Assembly: GCA_029938595.1 (NCBI GenBank)
Contig: JAOZUP010000005.1
Location: forward strand, 1-28,491
Source: Thermoanaerobaculales bacterium
GTDB taxonomy: Bacteria; Acidobacteriota; Thermoanaerobaculia; Thermoanaerobaculales; Sulfomarinibacteraceae
Direction: 5' to 3'
DNA: 28,491 nt
Positions 7,862 through 16,852 of this stretch are shown here, piece after piece (positions within the stretch are counted from its first letter, which is position 1; each line of letters starts with the position of its first letter). The notes beneath the pieces are model-generated. The model did no database searches and was not told where the DNA came from. It was given only the letters and a program-made list of their open reading frames with translations. The translations under genes were made by a program, and so were the position numbers.

Positions 7862-8759
7862 CGAGGGCCTCCTCGAGGATTTTCTGGAAGCTTTTCAGCC
7901 GTCCGCCGGTGATCTCGCCTGACTCAACCGCCTCACGAATCGCGCATTCCGGTTCGTGCTGGTGAGTGCAGTTGGGGAACCGGCATTCCTCCGCTCTGCC
8001 CGTAATCTCAGGAAACGCCGCTTCGAGCTCCTCGGTCGAAATCTCCCAGACTCCGAACTCCTTGAGCCCCGGCGTGTCGACTACGAAGCCGCCGTACGGA
8101 AGCGGCATCAGCTCCGCCATCGAGGTTGTATGACGGCCCTTGCCGGTACTCTCCGACAATGAACCAACCTTGAGCCGGAATCCTGGGTAGACCGCGTTCA
8201 GGAGGGATGACTTTCCCGCGCCAGAAGGGCCGCAAAAGAGCGTCGTCCGGTCCACCAGGAGCCGCTTGACAACACCGAGTCCCCAGCCCGTGCGAGCCGA
8301 AACTCGGAGGACCCGGTAGCCCAACTCCTCATAGACGGGCAACCATCGATTCACCTTCTCGAGGCCCTGATCGATCTTGTTGATGGTGATCACCGCCTCG
8401 ATTCCGGCGAGATGGCAGGCGACGAGGAACCTATCGAGCAGACCCGGCTTGGGTTCCGGTTCCAGGGCGGCGAAGACAAGCAACGCTTGATCGACGTTAG
8501 CAGCCAGGATCTGGGCACGGTTCTTTGTGGGTGCCTTGCGCAGGAGGGAGTTCCTTCGCGCGTGGACGGCAACGATGACGCCGTCTTCCCCCTGCATCTC
8601 GACCGCAACCCCGTCGCCCACCACCAGACGCGCTGCTGACGGAGTGCCGCCCTCCCAGTTGAGCCGCCGCCTCGCCGCCACCACGAGGGTGTCATCGCCT
8701 ACCTGCACCCGAACAAGCGGGCCGTGCATAGCGATGACGGTACCGTCGACAATCTCCAT
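7854..8759 (-). CDS. rsgA: Ribosome small subunit-dependent GTPase RsgA (YjeQ)
   Basis: 301 aa, about the usual length. The circularly permuted GTPase order is clear: OB-fold at about 1-75, G4 NKID at 127-130, G5 SAR at 154-156, then G1 GPSGAGKS at 177-184 and G3 DTPG at 228-231. The C-terminal zinc site has C259, C264, H266 and C272. RsgA is a late-stage 30S assembly GTPase that is stimulated by, and released from, the 30S subunit on GTP hydrolysis. All motifs are intact. The last codon and stop lie inside a heptad repeat arm (AGT TGA), so the extreme C-terminus has been set by the repeat. TATACT lies 10 nt before the ATG with no Shine-Dalgarno sequence. It stands alone: convergent with the cyclase-like gene and separated from the next gene by element C. 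Confidence 0.98.
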   Translation of the reverse strand: MEIVDGTVIAMHGPLVRVQVGDDTLVVAARRRLNWEGGTPSAARLVVGDGVAVEMQGEDGVIVAVHARRNSLLRKAPTKNRAQILAANVDQALLVFAALEPEPKPGLLDRFLVACHLAGIEAVITINKIDQGLEKVNRWLPVYEELGYRVLRVSARTGWGLGVVKRLLVDRTTLFCGPSGAGKSSLLNAVYPGFRLKVGSLSESTGKGRHTTSMAELMPLPYGGFVVDTPGLKEFGVWEISTEELEAAFPEITGRAEECRFPNCTHQHEPECAIREAVESGEITGGRLKSFQKILEEALES

Positions 8760-8769
8760 AACGGCGCCG

Positions 8770-8775
8770 AGTATA
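8770..8775 (-). promoter_or_regulatory. -10-like box TATACT before rsgA
   Basis: Minus-strand TATACT ends 10 nt before the rsgA ATG. A start 6-7 nt past it would leave a leader of only 3-4 nt. No TTGACA-like -35 is visible. Confidence 0.45.
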
Positions 8776-8817
8776 CCCAGGATGTGACCTTTGGCCGCGA
8801 TTTCGAGGTCTTGGGCG

Positions 8818-8892
8818 AGTAATCAGTGATCAGTGATCAGTCCATCGCGAGGGCTTCCGTACTGATTACTGATCACTGATTACTGGTTACTG
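8818..8892. repeat. Inverted pair of ATCAGTG 7-bp arrays (element C)
   Basis: The left arm (8818-8842) and right arm (8860-8892) carry ATCAGTG/ATCAGTA heptads in opposite orientation around a 17-bp loop. Position by position, 23 of 25 bases pair and the two differences involve G/A transitions. It lies between the 3' end of the 1173-aa gene and the rsgA promoter, where it would fold at the end of the long upstream transcript. Its unit is related to element G at 19684-19757. Confidence 0.85.
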
Positions 8893-8916
8893 AAACCGCG
8901 GCGGTACCCGGAGCCA

Positions 8917-11900
8917 TCAGTCTCCGATTGGCCGCAACCTTGGCGGTCGGGTTGACAGTTCATCGACCGCCTGGCAGAAGCGTGCGAAGGCGGGGTAATC
9001 CTCGGTCGCCACGGTTTGCGCTGGAAGGGTGATGTGCAGCACCGACCTGAGAGACCCGGCCTCTTTTTCGAGGTCCTCACCCACCGACCCCCACTCTGCC
9101 TCGAGGCGACGTGCGGTACGATGTGTCGGCTCCCAGCCCGGTGCGGGGACGAGATCAAGCTCGAGCCGGCGCTTGATCGGTACTCTCAGAACCAGCGGGT
9201 AGGTGCGCTTGGGCAATGACGCCAGCACGGGTACCAACGGATGCGCAAGCACCAGGCTCCGGCAAACCAGCTCCCCTTCCTCGGCGTCACAGGCATTTCG
9301 AACGAGCATCTTGAGGTGAATCACGGCACCATCCGGGGAGCGATCGATGTTCCCCTCGACGGCGCTGGCTCCCGCGAAGAGGCTCACCGCCAGCTGCCGG
9401 TACACCATCTCCTCCTGATCCACCGGGACACTCTCCACGCGTTCCAGCAGGCGGTCGGCCTGAATGCCTCGAAGGGGCATCTGGAATTCGATTCGAGCAT
9501 CTCCCCCCGCAGAGATCTCAGCACGGACCATGACCGTCTCTTCGAGATCGGGATTGGGGAAGGTGGGTAACCCTTCAATCAACGTGACGGGAGCACGTGG
9601 GCGTGTCAGCGGCAGCACCAGACCGTCGCTGCCCTGAAAGATGGGGTTGATGTGGTTGACTCCACGCTTCTCCTCCCGGATATCCACCCAGAGTTCCTCG
9701 CCACCACTCTCGAGCCGCAGTAGAGCGGCCGGAAAAGCGTCCAGGGTCGGCACTCGTAGGCGGTGACCGCGCTCGGTCCACGGGCGAGTCAGCACCAAAT
9801 CGACCTGCCAGCCCGCGTCCGCCAGGACGGCAGCAAGGATGCCGAGACGATTCCCTCGCCGGCGCCGGAAGCTTTCCCCAGCAGCTGCGCCCACGGCGAG
9901 TTCTCCACCGCCCGGTTCGACGGTGTCGATCAGCGCAGTCAGGAGGGTCCGCAACTCTCCCTCTGCCGTCTCACCATCGAGCAACGGTTGGCTCCATTCA
10001 CGCAGCTCGGGTGACGATCGAAGCACCGGCAAAACCCTGTCGCGAACCGCGTCACCGACATCCTGCCAGGTGACACCGAACCCGTAATTCAACCACGGCA
10101 TCAGATCCTGGGCGGGCGGCGCGAAAGGTTCGGTCGGCATCGGCGGCACGCGCTCCGCGCGCCAATTGAGCATACGGAGGCCCTGCCACTCCTGCTCGCT
10201 GCGTTCCAGCCCCTTGAAGTTCCCGTCCACCTGAAGATCGATCCCGGGCGGCACCAGCAGCACGTATTCGGAAAGGCCGAAGGCTCGATTGGGATCGGCG
10301 AATCGGTAGAGGTAGGGAGGCAAATGACCATCGCGGGTGGCGCCGGTGGCTGCAACCCGTGCCACGTACTCCTCTTCTACCAGATCTCCGGGTTCGACGT
10401 CGCTCAGGGTAATCGCCCCTTGGTTCGGTCTGAGCTCACTCGGCACGACCTGTCGACCGTCCGGTTTGAGGACCCTCACCTTGAGCAGAAAGGCGTCGGG
10501 CAGAGGTTGTAGCACCGATGCGCGACGCACCCCGACCGGTGTGTTGGCCCGGGTCAGCCCGTGGTAGTAGTACAAGCTCGAGCCGTCGGGGAAGATCCGT
10601 TCCACCGCCTGGTCGAGGAGGAGAACCGCATCGACATCAGTTCCAAGATCGCGGTGCTCCGCAGCAAACGCCCTCGCTTCAACCTGAAAAGGTGCATAGA
10701 ACGGGACCCGTCCGAGTCGCCACGCGAGGGTCAGGAGCTGCAGATTCGATGGGTCGCGCTCGAGCGCGCCGGCAACCGCACTCTGCATCGCTTCGGGGTC
10801 ACCGCCGGCCGACACCAGCGTCAGCTGATCGAAGATTGGAAGATCTCCCCACTCCGCCCGCGCGCGTTCCAGCTCCACGCGTGCCGCCTCGCGGTCACCG
10901 TTCTCGAGATGGAGCCGCACCAGCTGTACGTCGAAATCAGGATCATCAATCTCCCCCTGCAGAATCTCAGTGGCCGCAACCGCCTCACCCACAAGGCAGC
11001 TCGATCCCAGTTGACCGATCCACCGCGTTTCGACCGGCACTGCCGAAGCGAGCGCACGGAGCAACATCTCACGCTCGCGCCAGCGCTCGAGAGACGACAA
11101 AACCTCGAGGCGGAGTTCCGTGACGCTGAGTGAATCCGGCAGTGCCATTTCGAGCCGAGCCAGCCCCTCCTCAGCTTCGCTGGCCCACCCTCGCCGCACC
11201 GCCTCCCGAACCCAGATTCGCAGGATTCGCACATCGTCTCCGTTGCTCTTCATCAACTCATCGAGGAGGCGCTCGGCATCTTCAGCCCGGCCTTCGCGTA
11301 CGGCTACCGCTCGTTCGAAGAGCCGCGATCCGGGAATTGAGGTCGCTTCCCGCAAGAGCTGTGCAGTGCGACGGGAGGATTCGGCGCCATGGCCGCCCCC
11401 GTCTTCCAGAAACCTGTACCGGGCGACGGCAAACGCGGTCCACGGATTCTCCGGATCATTGGCGCGTGAACGCTCGATCCAACCATACTCTGTGATGGGA
11501 TCCCCTCGCCCCCTCGCCAACTGCGCCGCCAACAGCAGCTCTGCCGTCGATCCCCCCCCGTTTTCGAGGCGCTTCGACAGTTCCGCCTCAGCCGGAGGCA
11601 ATGAGATCTCCACCTTCGCTCCCGTCCAGACATCTGAGGGCCGGTCGGTGACCTTTACCCCGGCCGTTGAACCACCTCGATCATCGAGCACGCTCACTCT
11701 CACGCCCATCCTGTTGGGAGAGGCCAGCTCCACCCGCAGCCGATGCGCACCGCGGGCGAGACGAATGCGGTACCAGTTGGTCTCTGGATCCTCGAGCCCA
11801 CAATTCCGGCGCCGGTCCACCGCCAGTCCGTCCACCTCGAGGTTGTACCCTCCCTGGGCTTCCACCACCAGCCAACCGGTGAGAGCCTCGGCGGCCTCCA

Positions 11901-12438
11901 GGTTCCAAGCCAGCAGATAGACCCCGTCAACGGCCATGGCCGCGGGTGGAGAATGGCGCCCGTCGGGGTTTCGCACAGTGAGCCGGACGGCGGCGCTCTG
12001 ATTCCGCCATCGAGTTCCAAGCGGAGGCAAGGCGTCGTCGGGGGGCACCACATCACGCTCCAGATCGAGGGAACTGAAGACTCCAAATGGCCCCGCCAGC
12101 TCGGCCGTCTTGAGAAAGCTTGCCGGCGCCTCGAATCTCAGCCTGGTTTCGACTAGAGCAAGGATGAAGCCGAGCTCCGGGTCGCGGCCATTCTCGGAGA
12201 CTGAGAGGATCTCCTCCGGCGCCGGCAGATTCTCGATATTGGCCAGCCACCACATGGCGGCAGCAACCGCATCTGCGCTCGACGGGTTCTCGGTAACGGC
12301 GATTAGCGCTTGTTCTCGGGCCGCTCCAAGCTCGAAGAACATGTCATTGCGCCACACCTCCCACCACCCCGCCGAAACTGGCAGCGACACCGTGAGGATT
12401 CCCGCGAGGACTGCGGCGCGGAATGCGGCCGTTCTCAC
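8917..12438 (-). CDS. Secreted TPR/DUF3857 protein with degenerate transglutaminase-like domain
   Basis: 1173 aa starting at GTG (12438), with GGAG 6-7 nt upstream. The GTG overlaps the TGA of the preceding gene (GTGA), so translation is coupled. Signal peptide at about 1-23 (cleavage after VSA). A beta-sandwich-like module sits at about 165-250 (LEVDG, GAHRLRVEL), then TPR-like helical repeats at about 265-590, a DUF3857-like domain at about 600-760, a transglutaminase-like region at about 780-920 and a beta-rich C-terminus. The region aligned to the catalytic Cys of its neighbour reads RRRRGNRLGILAAVL, with no Cys from about 830 to 920. The catalytic His position is also lost (FPAALLRL against FNHAIAYL), while the Asp (WVD, about 919) remains. 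It is probably a non-catalytic paralogue acting beside the intact neighbour. Substrate is unknown. Confidence 0.93.
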   Translation of the reverse strand: MRTAAFRAAVLAGILTVSLPVSAGWWEVWRNDMFFELGAAREQALIAVTENPSSADAVAAAMWWLANIENLPAPEEILSVSENGRDPELGFILALVETRLRFEAPASFLKTAELAGPFGVFSSLDLERDVVPPDDALPPLGTRWRNQSAAVRLTVRNPDGRHSPPAAMAVDGVYLLAWNLEAAEALTGWLVVEAQGGYNLEVDGLAVDRRRNCGLEDPETNWYRIRLARGAHRLRVELASPNRMGVRVSVLDDRGGSTAGVKVTDRPSDVWTGAKVEISLPPAEAELSKRLENGGGSTAELLLAAQLARGRGDPITEYGWIERSRANDPENPWTAFAVARYRFLEDGGGHGAESSRRTAQLLREATSIPGSRLFERAVAVREGRAEDAERLLDELMKSNGDDVRILRIWVREAVRRGWASEAEEGLARLEMALPDSLSVTELRLEVLSSLERWREREMLLRALASAVPVETRWIGQLGSSCLVGEAVAATEILQGEIDDPDFDVQLVRLHLENGDREAARVELERARAEWGDLPIFDQLTLVSAGGDPEAMQSAVAGALERDPSNLQLLTLAWRLGRVPFYAPFQVEARAFAAEHRDLGTDVDAVLLLDQAVERIFPDGSSLYYYHGLTRANTPVGVRRASVLQPLPDAFLLKVRVLKPDGRQVVPSELRPNQGAITLSDVEPGDLVEEEYVARVAATGATRDGHLPPYLYRFADPNRAFGLSEYVLLVPPGIDLQVDGNFKGLERSEQEWQGLRMLNWRAERVPPMPTEPFAPPAQDLMPWLNYGFGVTWQDVGDAVRDRVLPVLRSSPELREWSQPLLDGETAEGELRTLLTALIDTVEPGGGELAVGAAAGESFRRRRGNRLGILAAVLADAGWQVDLVLTRPWTERGHRLRVPTLDAFPAALLRLESGGEELWVDIREEKRGVNHINPIFQGSDGLVLPLTRPRAPVTLIEGLPTFPNPDLEETVMVRAEISAGGDARIEFQMPLRGIQADRLLERVESVPVDQEEMVYRQLAVSLFAGASAVEGNIDRSPDGAVIHLKMLVRNACDAEEGELVCRSLVLAHPLVPVLASLPKRTYPLVLRVPIKRRLELDLVPAPGWEPTHRTARRLEAEWGSVGEDLEKEAGSLRSVLHITLPAQTVATEDYPAFARFCQAVDELSTRPPRLRPIGD

Positions 12439-15400
12439 GGTGACTCCAACCGACGCTCGAGGTGGCGCTCCACCGCGACCAGGAACTCACGCATGTCAAC
12501 AACTTCCCCGGCCCCCACCAGACCCGGCTCGAGGTGAAGGAAACCCTCGATCCGGTAGCCCTGGGCCTGAGCGAGCGTCTCGACGCGGAGCGAGCCGAAG
12601 GGCGTGTCCAGATCGACGGCTTCGGGAAGATTGCCTGGTGGCCGCCCGAGATTGACATCGAGCGTCCACTCGAGATCGGGACGAACCGCCACCATCAGCG
12701 GTCCGTGACGCGTTCCACCCGGCACCATTCTCGCCGCCCACTCGAGACCGCCGGGAAAGACCCGGATTCCCCCGCTGCTCTCTAGGGCGCTGCGAGCCAC
12801 CGTGCCCTCGATCTCCATGATCGTCGGGTCCCGTCCGGGTCTCAGCTGCAGCTTGGGCTTGCCGGTGAGCTGCGCGCCCGGAAACAGTTCTTGAAGCCAA
12901 CGGGAAACTCGCTGGTCTTCCCGGCTGCCGGCAAATCGAACTCTTCTGAGGTCGGCCGCCTCACCCGTGTCTTCAACTCGGATCGCCAGCTTGACCGTGC
13001 CCTCTTCACCGGGGCTGAGAGAAAACCTGGACCGGGCGAGACCACCGCCCACGGCCGGAGTGTTCTGCAGCCGGCTCTGGTCTCCGTCGACCACCAGGAC
13101 TACGGCGTTCTGGTCAACCATCGGGGGTGGGTAGGGCGCATGCCCGTTGGCCGTGCCGTCGAGCCAGAGATTGTCCTCAGGCAGATAGGCGATGGCGTGG
13201 TTGAATATCTCGAGAACGGCCGTCTCGTTGCTCACCGGTCCGAGATCACTTGTGCGTACCATGACCATCCGGGCGGGTACGCCGATCGAGTCGTACAGCG
13301 CCACCAGCAGTGCGGCCTTGTCCTTACAATCACCGATACGGTGATGCAGAACCCAATCGGCCGAGAAGGGCCGGAAGCGATGCTCGCCGAACTCGAGGCC
13401 CACATAGCGAATCTCGTTGGTCACAAACCGGTAGATCCTATTGATCCTCTCGAGGCGGTCATCGAGCCCGCCGACCAGCTGCTGCGCGGTCTCCCGCACT
13501 TGCTCTGAGACCCGGATACGAGGAGCGACGTGGCGCGCATACCAGTCGGCGAGGCTTCCCCAGTCAGGGTGATTCGAGTAGACGAGGTATGGCGTCACTA
13601 TCAATTGGGGCGCCGGGGGCACGTCGGGTATCACCGCGAGAAGATCCCGCCACTTCCAGCGCAGATGGTGCACGCCGTCGGAATCCTCCTCCAGGGTCGG
13701 TTCGCCTTCGAGGTGAACCAGCTCCCAGTCCGGCAACAACTCCTCCGGGCCGGCCAACTCCAACTCCATCAGGGCAACCGGAACGTCCCGGCCGAGTCGG
13801 ATCAGCCCTCCGTTGTACGGGCCGGTCTCGTTGGATTCTTCGGTCTCGGTCAGGACATACGCGATCTCGATGATGTCTCCGTCTTCGAGCTCCGAAAAAC
13901 GAAGAATCCGCAGACGAGTGTCGTAGTACAGGTTGAATTCCGGCTCCGAAAGCCGCGGTGTATCTCCCTGGCGCGCGGCAATCTCGGAGCCATCTCGGCG
14001 CAGGATGCGAGCCCTCAACACCCGCAGACGCTCGGATTCGGCAACGAATGGTAAATGATGAGTGAGTAGATCGTCCGCCCGATCGGCGGCATGGACGAGA
14101 AAGACAAGCTGGACCTTTTCCTCGGTGAGATGCGAGGGCAGAAAACGGGTCTCGCGATGATCCAGGAGCAAAACGGCATGCCCTTCCTGCACCGCCGCAT
14201 CCGCCATCCGCCACATCTCCGCAGGAGTCCGCAGCCAGTCGAGGATCTCGCTGCGCTCGCCCAGCAGCTCGAGAAGACGCTGCGCGCGACGGTTCTGCGG
14301 CCGCAGCTCGAGCACCTCGCGCGCCAGGGTTGCGGCTCGCGCGTCATCGCCACTGGAATGCTCGATGCCCGCGAGCTCTATCATCAGCTCGACGTTGTCG
14401 GGAGATCGTCGCAACCCCTCGTGGAGACAATCGCGGGCGCCCTCGAGATCCTCATCGGCTGCAACCAGCCGCGCCAGACGGATGCGCACCGCGGGTCGGT
14501 TCGGATCCCGAGCGAGCTCGTCGGCGAAGAGATGGCGTAGAGCCTCTCCGTCGCCACAGCTTTCCGCAAGGCGCCGGCGAAGGTCGATGATCGCAACTGA
14601 ACCGGGAGTCAGAACCTCGAGACGCGACACCGCCTCCGCCGCGAGATCCCAGCGGCGGGCTTGGATGGCACTCTCGGCAACGCCCAGGTTGACCCGAACA
14701 CACCGTGGATAAGCGCGACCGAGCTCGGCCATCGCCGGCAGAGCCACCGCACCCCACAACCCCGCATCCAGATCGAGCTTTGCGCCGCGCACGACGGCGT
14801 CGCGCTCATTCGCTTCGCCGAGGAGCCCGTGCGCCTCTTCAAAGAGGCCGCGCTCCCCGTACCAACCGGCAAGCTCGAGGCGGGCCCACAGGAGATTCGG
14901 GTCGGCTGCCACCGCACCAAGAAGGAGATCACGAGACGCACCCGCCTCGGAGGTCACCATCCACTCGAGCAGACGTGCCTCGCCAGGGGTGTCGGCTCTC
15001 GCCGCTCCACAGGCCGCGCGCATTCCACCACCACCTTCGGGCTCCGGGCGATGGGCCACCAGGTACGCCGCTAGCGCCATTGAAGCACCTGGAGTTCCCT
15101 CCTCCACGGCTCTGCGGATCTCCCCGCCCAGGTCGCGGACCGCGGGTGGTCTGCGCTCCGCCGCCACCCGGTCGGCAGGCGGCTCCCGAACCTCGCGCAC
15201 CCCATCGAGGGGTGATCCGTTGGGCCGCGTCAACCGCACCCGCAGCCACCAGCGGTCATTTTCGGAAGCCACTGCCACGACCAGCAGGTTCCGCCCCTGC
15301 CGCAACCACCCGCCTCCCGCCACCTGGTCTTCCGCTCGCCGCAACGGCTGCGGCGTCGTCATAACCTCGAATCCGTTGAGCCACACGCGGGCGACCTGCG

Positions 15401-16022
15401 CCGCCCCGATCCTTACCGCCGCCGGTTGCTCGCTATCGCTGACAACCGTGGTTGCGAGGTAGGCCATCTGTCGTCGCGGAGGCCACGCCAGACCAGACAA
15501 CCGAACCCACCCGAGAGGATCGGCGCCGGCTACAGAACGCCATTCGACGTCTGCGGCCAGCGGCACGGCAAGCTTGTCGAAGTCCTGCAACTCTTCGAGA
15601 GGCACCGGCCCCTGGAACCACCACGACGAGAGACCGCCCATCGTTCGAAAGAGCTCGCGTGCCGCAGCGTCCCGGCCGCGGTCGAGGTTCAAGCGAGCCC
15701 GGATCAATCGGATCTCGTCCACCATCAGCGGATCGACGCGACGCACACCCGCCACCCGATCGAGGTCCCGTTCGGCGTCGTCCCAGTCGCTCAGGGTATC
15801 CCGCAAAGCAAAGGCCATGAAGAGATGGTGAAAATCGGCGGGCCGCACTCCGTCATCCACTGCCGCTTCGATGTGGCTGTCGACACGGTCCTCGATCGCT
15901 CCGGCGCCAACCGACGCCGCCGTCGAGACGAGGACTATCACCAACCAGGCGACCAACAGACGACGTGACATCGAGGGTTGTTTGCCGCTGTCGGGGGAAA
16001 GGTACGGTCGTTCCGTCAACAC
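12435..16022 (-). CDS. Secreted TPR/DUF3857 protein with intact transglutaminase-like domain
   Basis: 1195 aa from GTG at 16022. ATG at 15971 (residue 18) is the alternative and leaves a shorter signal peptide (MSRRLLVAWLVIVLVST). GTG is favoured because CATACT lies exactly 6 nt before it, and no ribosome-binding site precedes the ATG. A beta-sandwich-like module is at about 125-265 (ARVWLNGFEV, GRNLLVVAVA), TPR-like repeats at about 270-620, DUF3857 at about 620-790, and transglutaminase core at about 850-960 with C899 in GDCKDKA, H942 in FNHAIAY and D955 in WLDGTA. The C-terminus is beta-rich (DUF3858-like). The triad is complete, so Cys-protease or transamidase-type activity is possible; partners and substrates are unknown. 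It is the first gene of a two-gene operon with its inactive-looking paralogue. Confidence 0.93.
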   Translation of the reverse strand: MLTERPYLSPDSGKQPSMSRRLLVAWLVIVLVSTAASVGAGAIEDRVDSHIEAAVDDGVRPADFHHLFMAFALRDTLSDWDDAERDLDRVAGVRRVDPLMVDEIRLIRARLNLDRGRDAAARELFRTMGGLSSWWFQGPVPLEELQDFDKLAVPLAADVEWRSVAGADPLGWVRLSGLAWPPRRQMAYLATTVVSDSEQPAAVRIGAAQVARVWLNGFEVMTTPQPLRRAEDQVAGGGWLRQGRNLLVVAVASENDRWWLRVRLTRPNGSPLDGVREVREPPADRVAAERRPPAVRDLGGEIRRAVEEGTPGASMALAAYLVAHRPEPEGGGGMRAACGAARADTPGEARLLEWMVTSEAGASRDLLLGAVAADPNLLWARLELAGWYGERGLFEEAHGLLGEANERDAVVRGAKLDLDAGLWGAVALPAMAELGRAYPRCVRVNLGVAESAIQARRWDLAAEAVSRLEVLTPGSVAIIDLRRRLAESCGDGEALRHLFADELARDPNRPAVRIRLARLVAADEDLEGARDCLHEGLRRSPDNVELMIELAGIEHSSGDDARAATLAREVLELRPQNRRAQRLLELLGERSEILDWLRTPAEMWRMADAAVQEGHAVLLLDHRETRFLPSHLTEEKVQLVFLVHAADRADDLLTHHLPFVAESERLRVLRARILRRDGSEIAARQGDTPRLSEPEFNLYYDTRLRILRFSELEDGDIIEIAYVLTETEESNETGPYNGGLIRLGRDVPVALMELELAGPEELLPDWELVHLEGEPTLEEDSDGVHHLRWKWRDLLAVIPDVPPAPQLIVTPYLVYSNHPDWGSLADWYARHVAPRIRVSEQVRETAQQLVGGLDDRLERINRIYRFVTNEIRYVGLEFGEHRFRPFSADWVLHHRIGDCKDKAALLVALYDSIGVPARMVMVRTSDLGPVSNETAVLEIFNHAIAYLPEDNLWLDGTANGHAPYPPPMVDQNAVVLVVDGDQSRLQNTPAVGGGLARSRFSLSPGEEGTVKLAIRVEDTGEAADLRRVRFAGSREDQRVSRWLQELFPGAQLTGKPKLQLRPGRDPTIMEIEGTVARSALESSGGIRVFPGGLEWAARMVPGGTRHGPLMVAVRPDLEWTLDVNLGRPPGNLPEAVDLDTPFGSLRVETLAQAQGYRIEGFLHLEPGLVGAGEVVDMREFLVAVERHLERRLESP

Positions 16023-16028
16023 CGATCG

Positions 16029-16034
16029 AGTATG
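16029..16034 (-). promoter_or_regulatory. -10-like box CATACT, 6 nt before the GTG at 16022
   Basis: Minus-strand CATACT, CGATCG, then GTG. It keeps the A2 and T6 of TANNNT and the same 6-nt spacing as the other boxes here. It supports the GTG start and a leaderless mRNA, but less firmly than the TANNNT cases. Confidence 0.35.
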
Positions 16035-16054
16035 GCAGATTCCTCTCGAGGATT

Positions 16055-16086
16055 TAAACGTTGAACGTTTGAACGTTTGAACGTTA
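16055..16086. repeat. AACGTTTG 7/8-bp direct array in a divergent promoter region (element D)
   Basis: TAAACGTTG, AACGTTTG, AACGTTTG, AACGTT run in tandem. The core AACGTT is itself palindromic, so the single array can fold without a partner arm. It sits in the 74-bp gap between divergent genes and gives TTGAAC at 16061, 16069 and 16077. This makes an operator or promoter role more likely than for the other arrays. Confidence 0.7.
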
Positions 16087-16090
16087 TGCT
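16061..16090 (+). promoter_or_regulatory. Candidate promoter for the HAD gene
   Basis: TTGAAC (16061-16066, within array D), an 18-bp spacer, TATGCT (16085-16090), then 6 nt to the ATG at 16097. The start would fall at the ATG, with no Shine-Dalgarno sequence. Confidence 0.5.
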
Positions 16091-16096
16091 TCGTCC

Positions 16097-16816
16097 ATGA
16101 CGAGAAAGGGAAACCGACCCACGGCCGTAACGTTCGATGCAGGAAACACTCTGTTGTATTGCGATCCGAGCCCTTCCGAGATTTATGCCACTCAGCTCAG
16201 CCGCCTCGGCCGACCCGTTCATGCCGAGGAGGTGGGTCCCGTCTTTCGGCAGGCGTGGGCCGAGATGCAGCGTCGTACCTCCCCCGGACTGGATCGCTAC
16301 AATTCGGTGCCCGGGGGTGAGCGCGCCTGGTGGGGCGAGTTCGTCAAGGAGATCCTCGGTCAGCTCGACCACGACGCTCCCTGGGAGCCCCTCCTTGATG
16401 ATCTGTACGCCGCTTTTTCCGACGACGGCGTATGGCGGGTCTTCCCCGAGACCGCCACCACCCTCAGCAAGCTCAGAACCCGAGGCCTGGCCCTCGCCAT
16501 TATTTCGAACTGGGACCGCCGGCTACCCGACATTCTCCGCTCACTCGGCCTCATCGACCGGTTCGAGGCCGTCACCGTATCGGCGATCGAAGGAGTGGAG
16601 AAACCCTCGCAGGAAATCTTCCAGCGGACGTCGCGCCGCCTCGGGGTTGATCCCTCTTCGATTCTCCATGTCGGTGACTCACCACTCGAGGATTACTCGG
16701 GCGCCAGAAACGCCGGATTCACCGCCGTCCTGATCGACCGCCACAACCTCTTCGCCGACGAGCCCTACCAACGCATCTCCTCTCTCGACGAGGTTCTGTC
16801 CATCATTGACGGATGA
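16097..16816 (+). CDS. HAD superfamily (subfamily IA) hydrolase
   Basis: 239 aa with all four HAD motifs: motif I FDAGNTLL with nucleophile D14, motif II S137 in IISNWD, motif III K169 in EKPSQEIF, motif IV HVGDSPLEDYSGARNAG with D194 and D199. A helical cap lies at about 20-110. The usual second Asp of the DxD motif is Gly16 (DAG instead of DxD), as in DREG-2-like members; this residue is the general acid/base of phosphatases, so activity may be slow or specialised. It is probably a small-molecule phosphatase or dehalogenase-fold enzyme, with no substrate assigned. It is divergent from the transglutaminase-like operon and 174 bp upstream of the mannose-1-phosphate guanylyltransferase gene, with a repeat element between, so co-transcription is uncertain. 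Confidence 0.93.
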   Translation: MTRKGNRPTAVTFDAGNTLLYCDPSPSEIYATQLSRLGRPVHAEEVGPVFRQAWAEMQRRTSPGLDRYNSVPGGERAWWGEFVKEILGQLDHDAPWEPLLDDLYAAFSDDGVWRVFPETATTLSKLRTRGLALAIISNWDRRLPDILRSLGLIDRFEAVTVSAIEGVEKPSQEIFQRTSRRLGVDPSSILHVGDSPLEDYSGARNAGFTAVLIDRHNLFADEPYQRISSLDEVLSIIDG

Positions 16817-16852
16817 GAGGCCCCGCCTGGAATCTGGTTGCCGATTTCCCCT

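Noticed and set aside
10518..11123. Long antisense frames within the transglutaminase-like genes
   Set aside because: High-GC codon bias leaves long open antisense frames; products are low-complexity Arg/Pro-rich.
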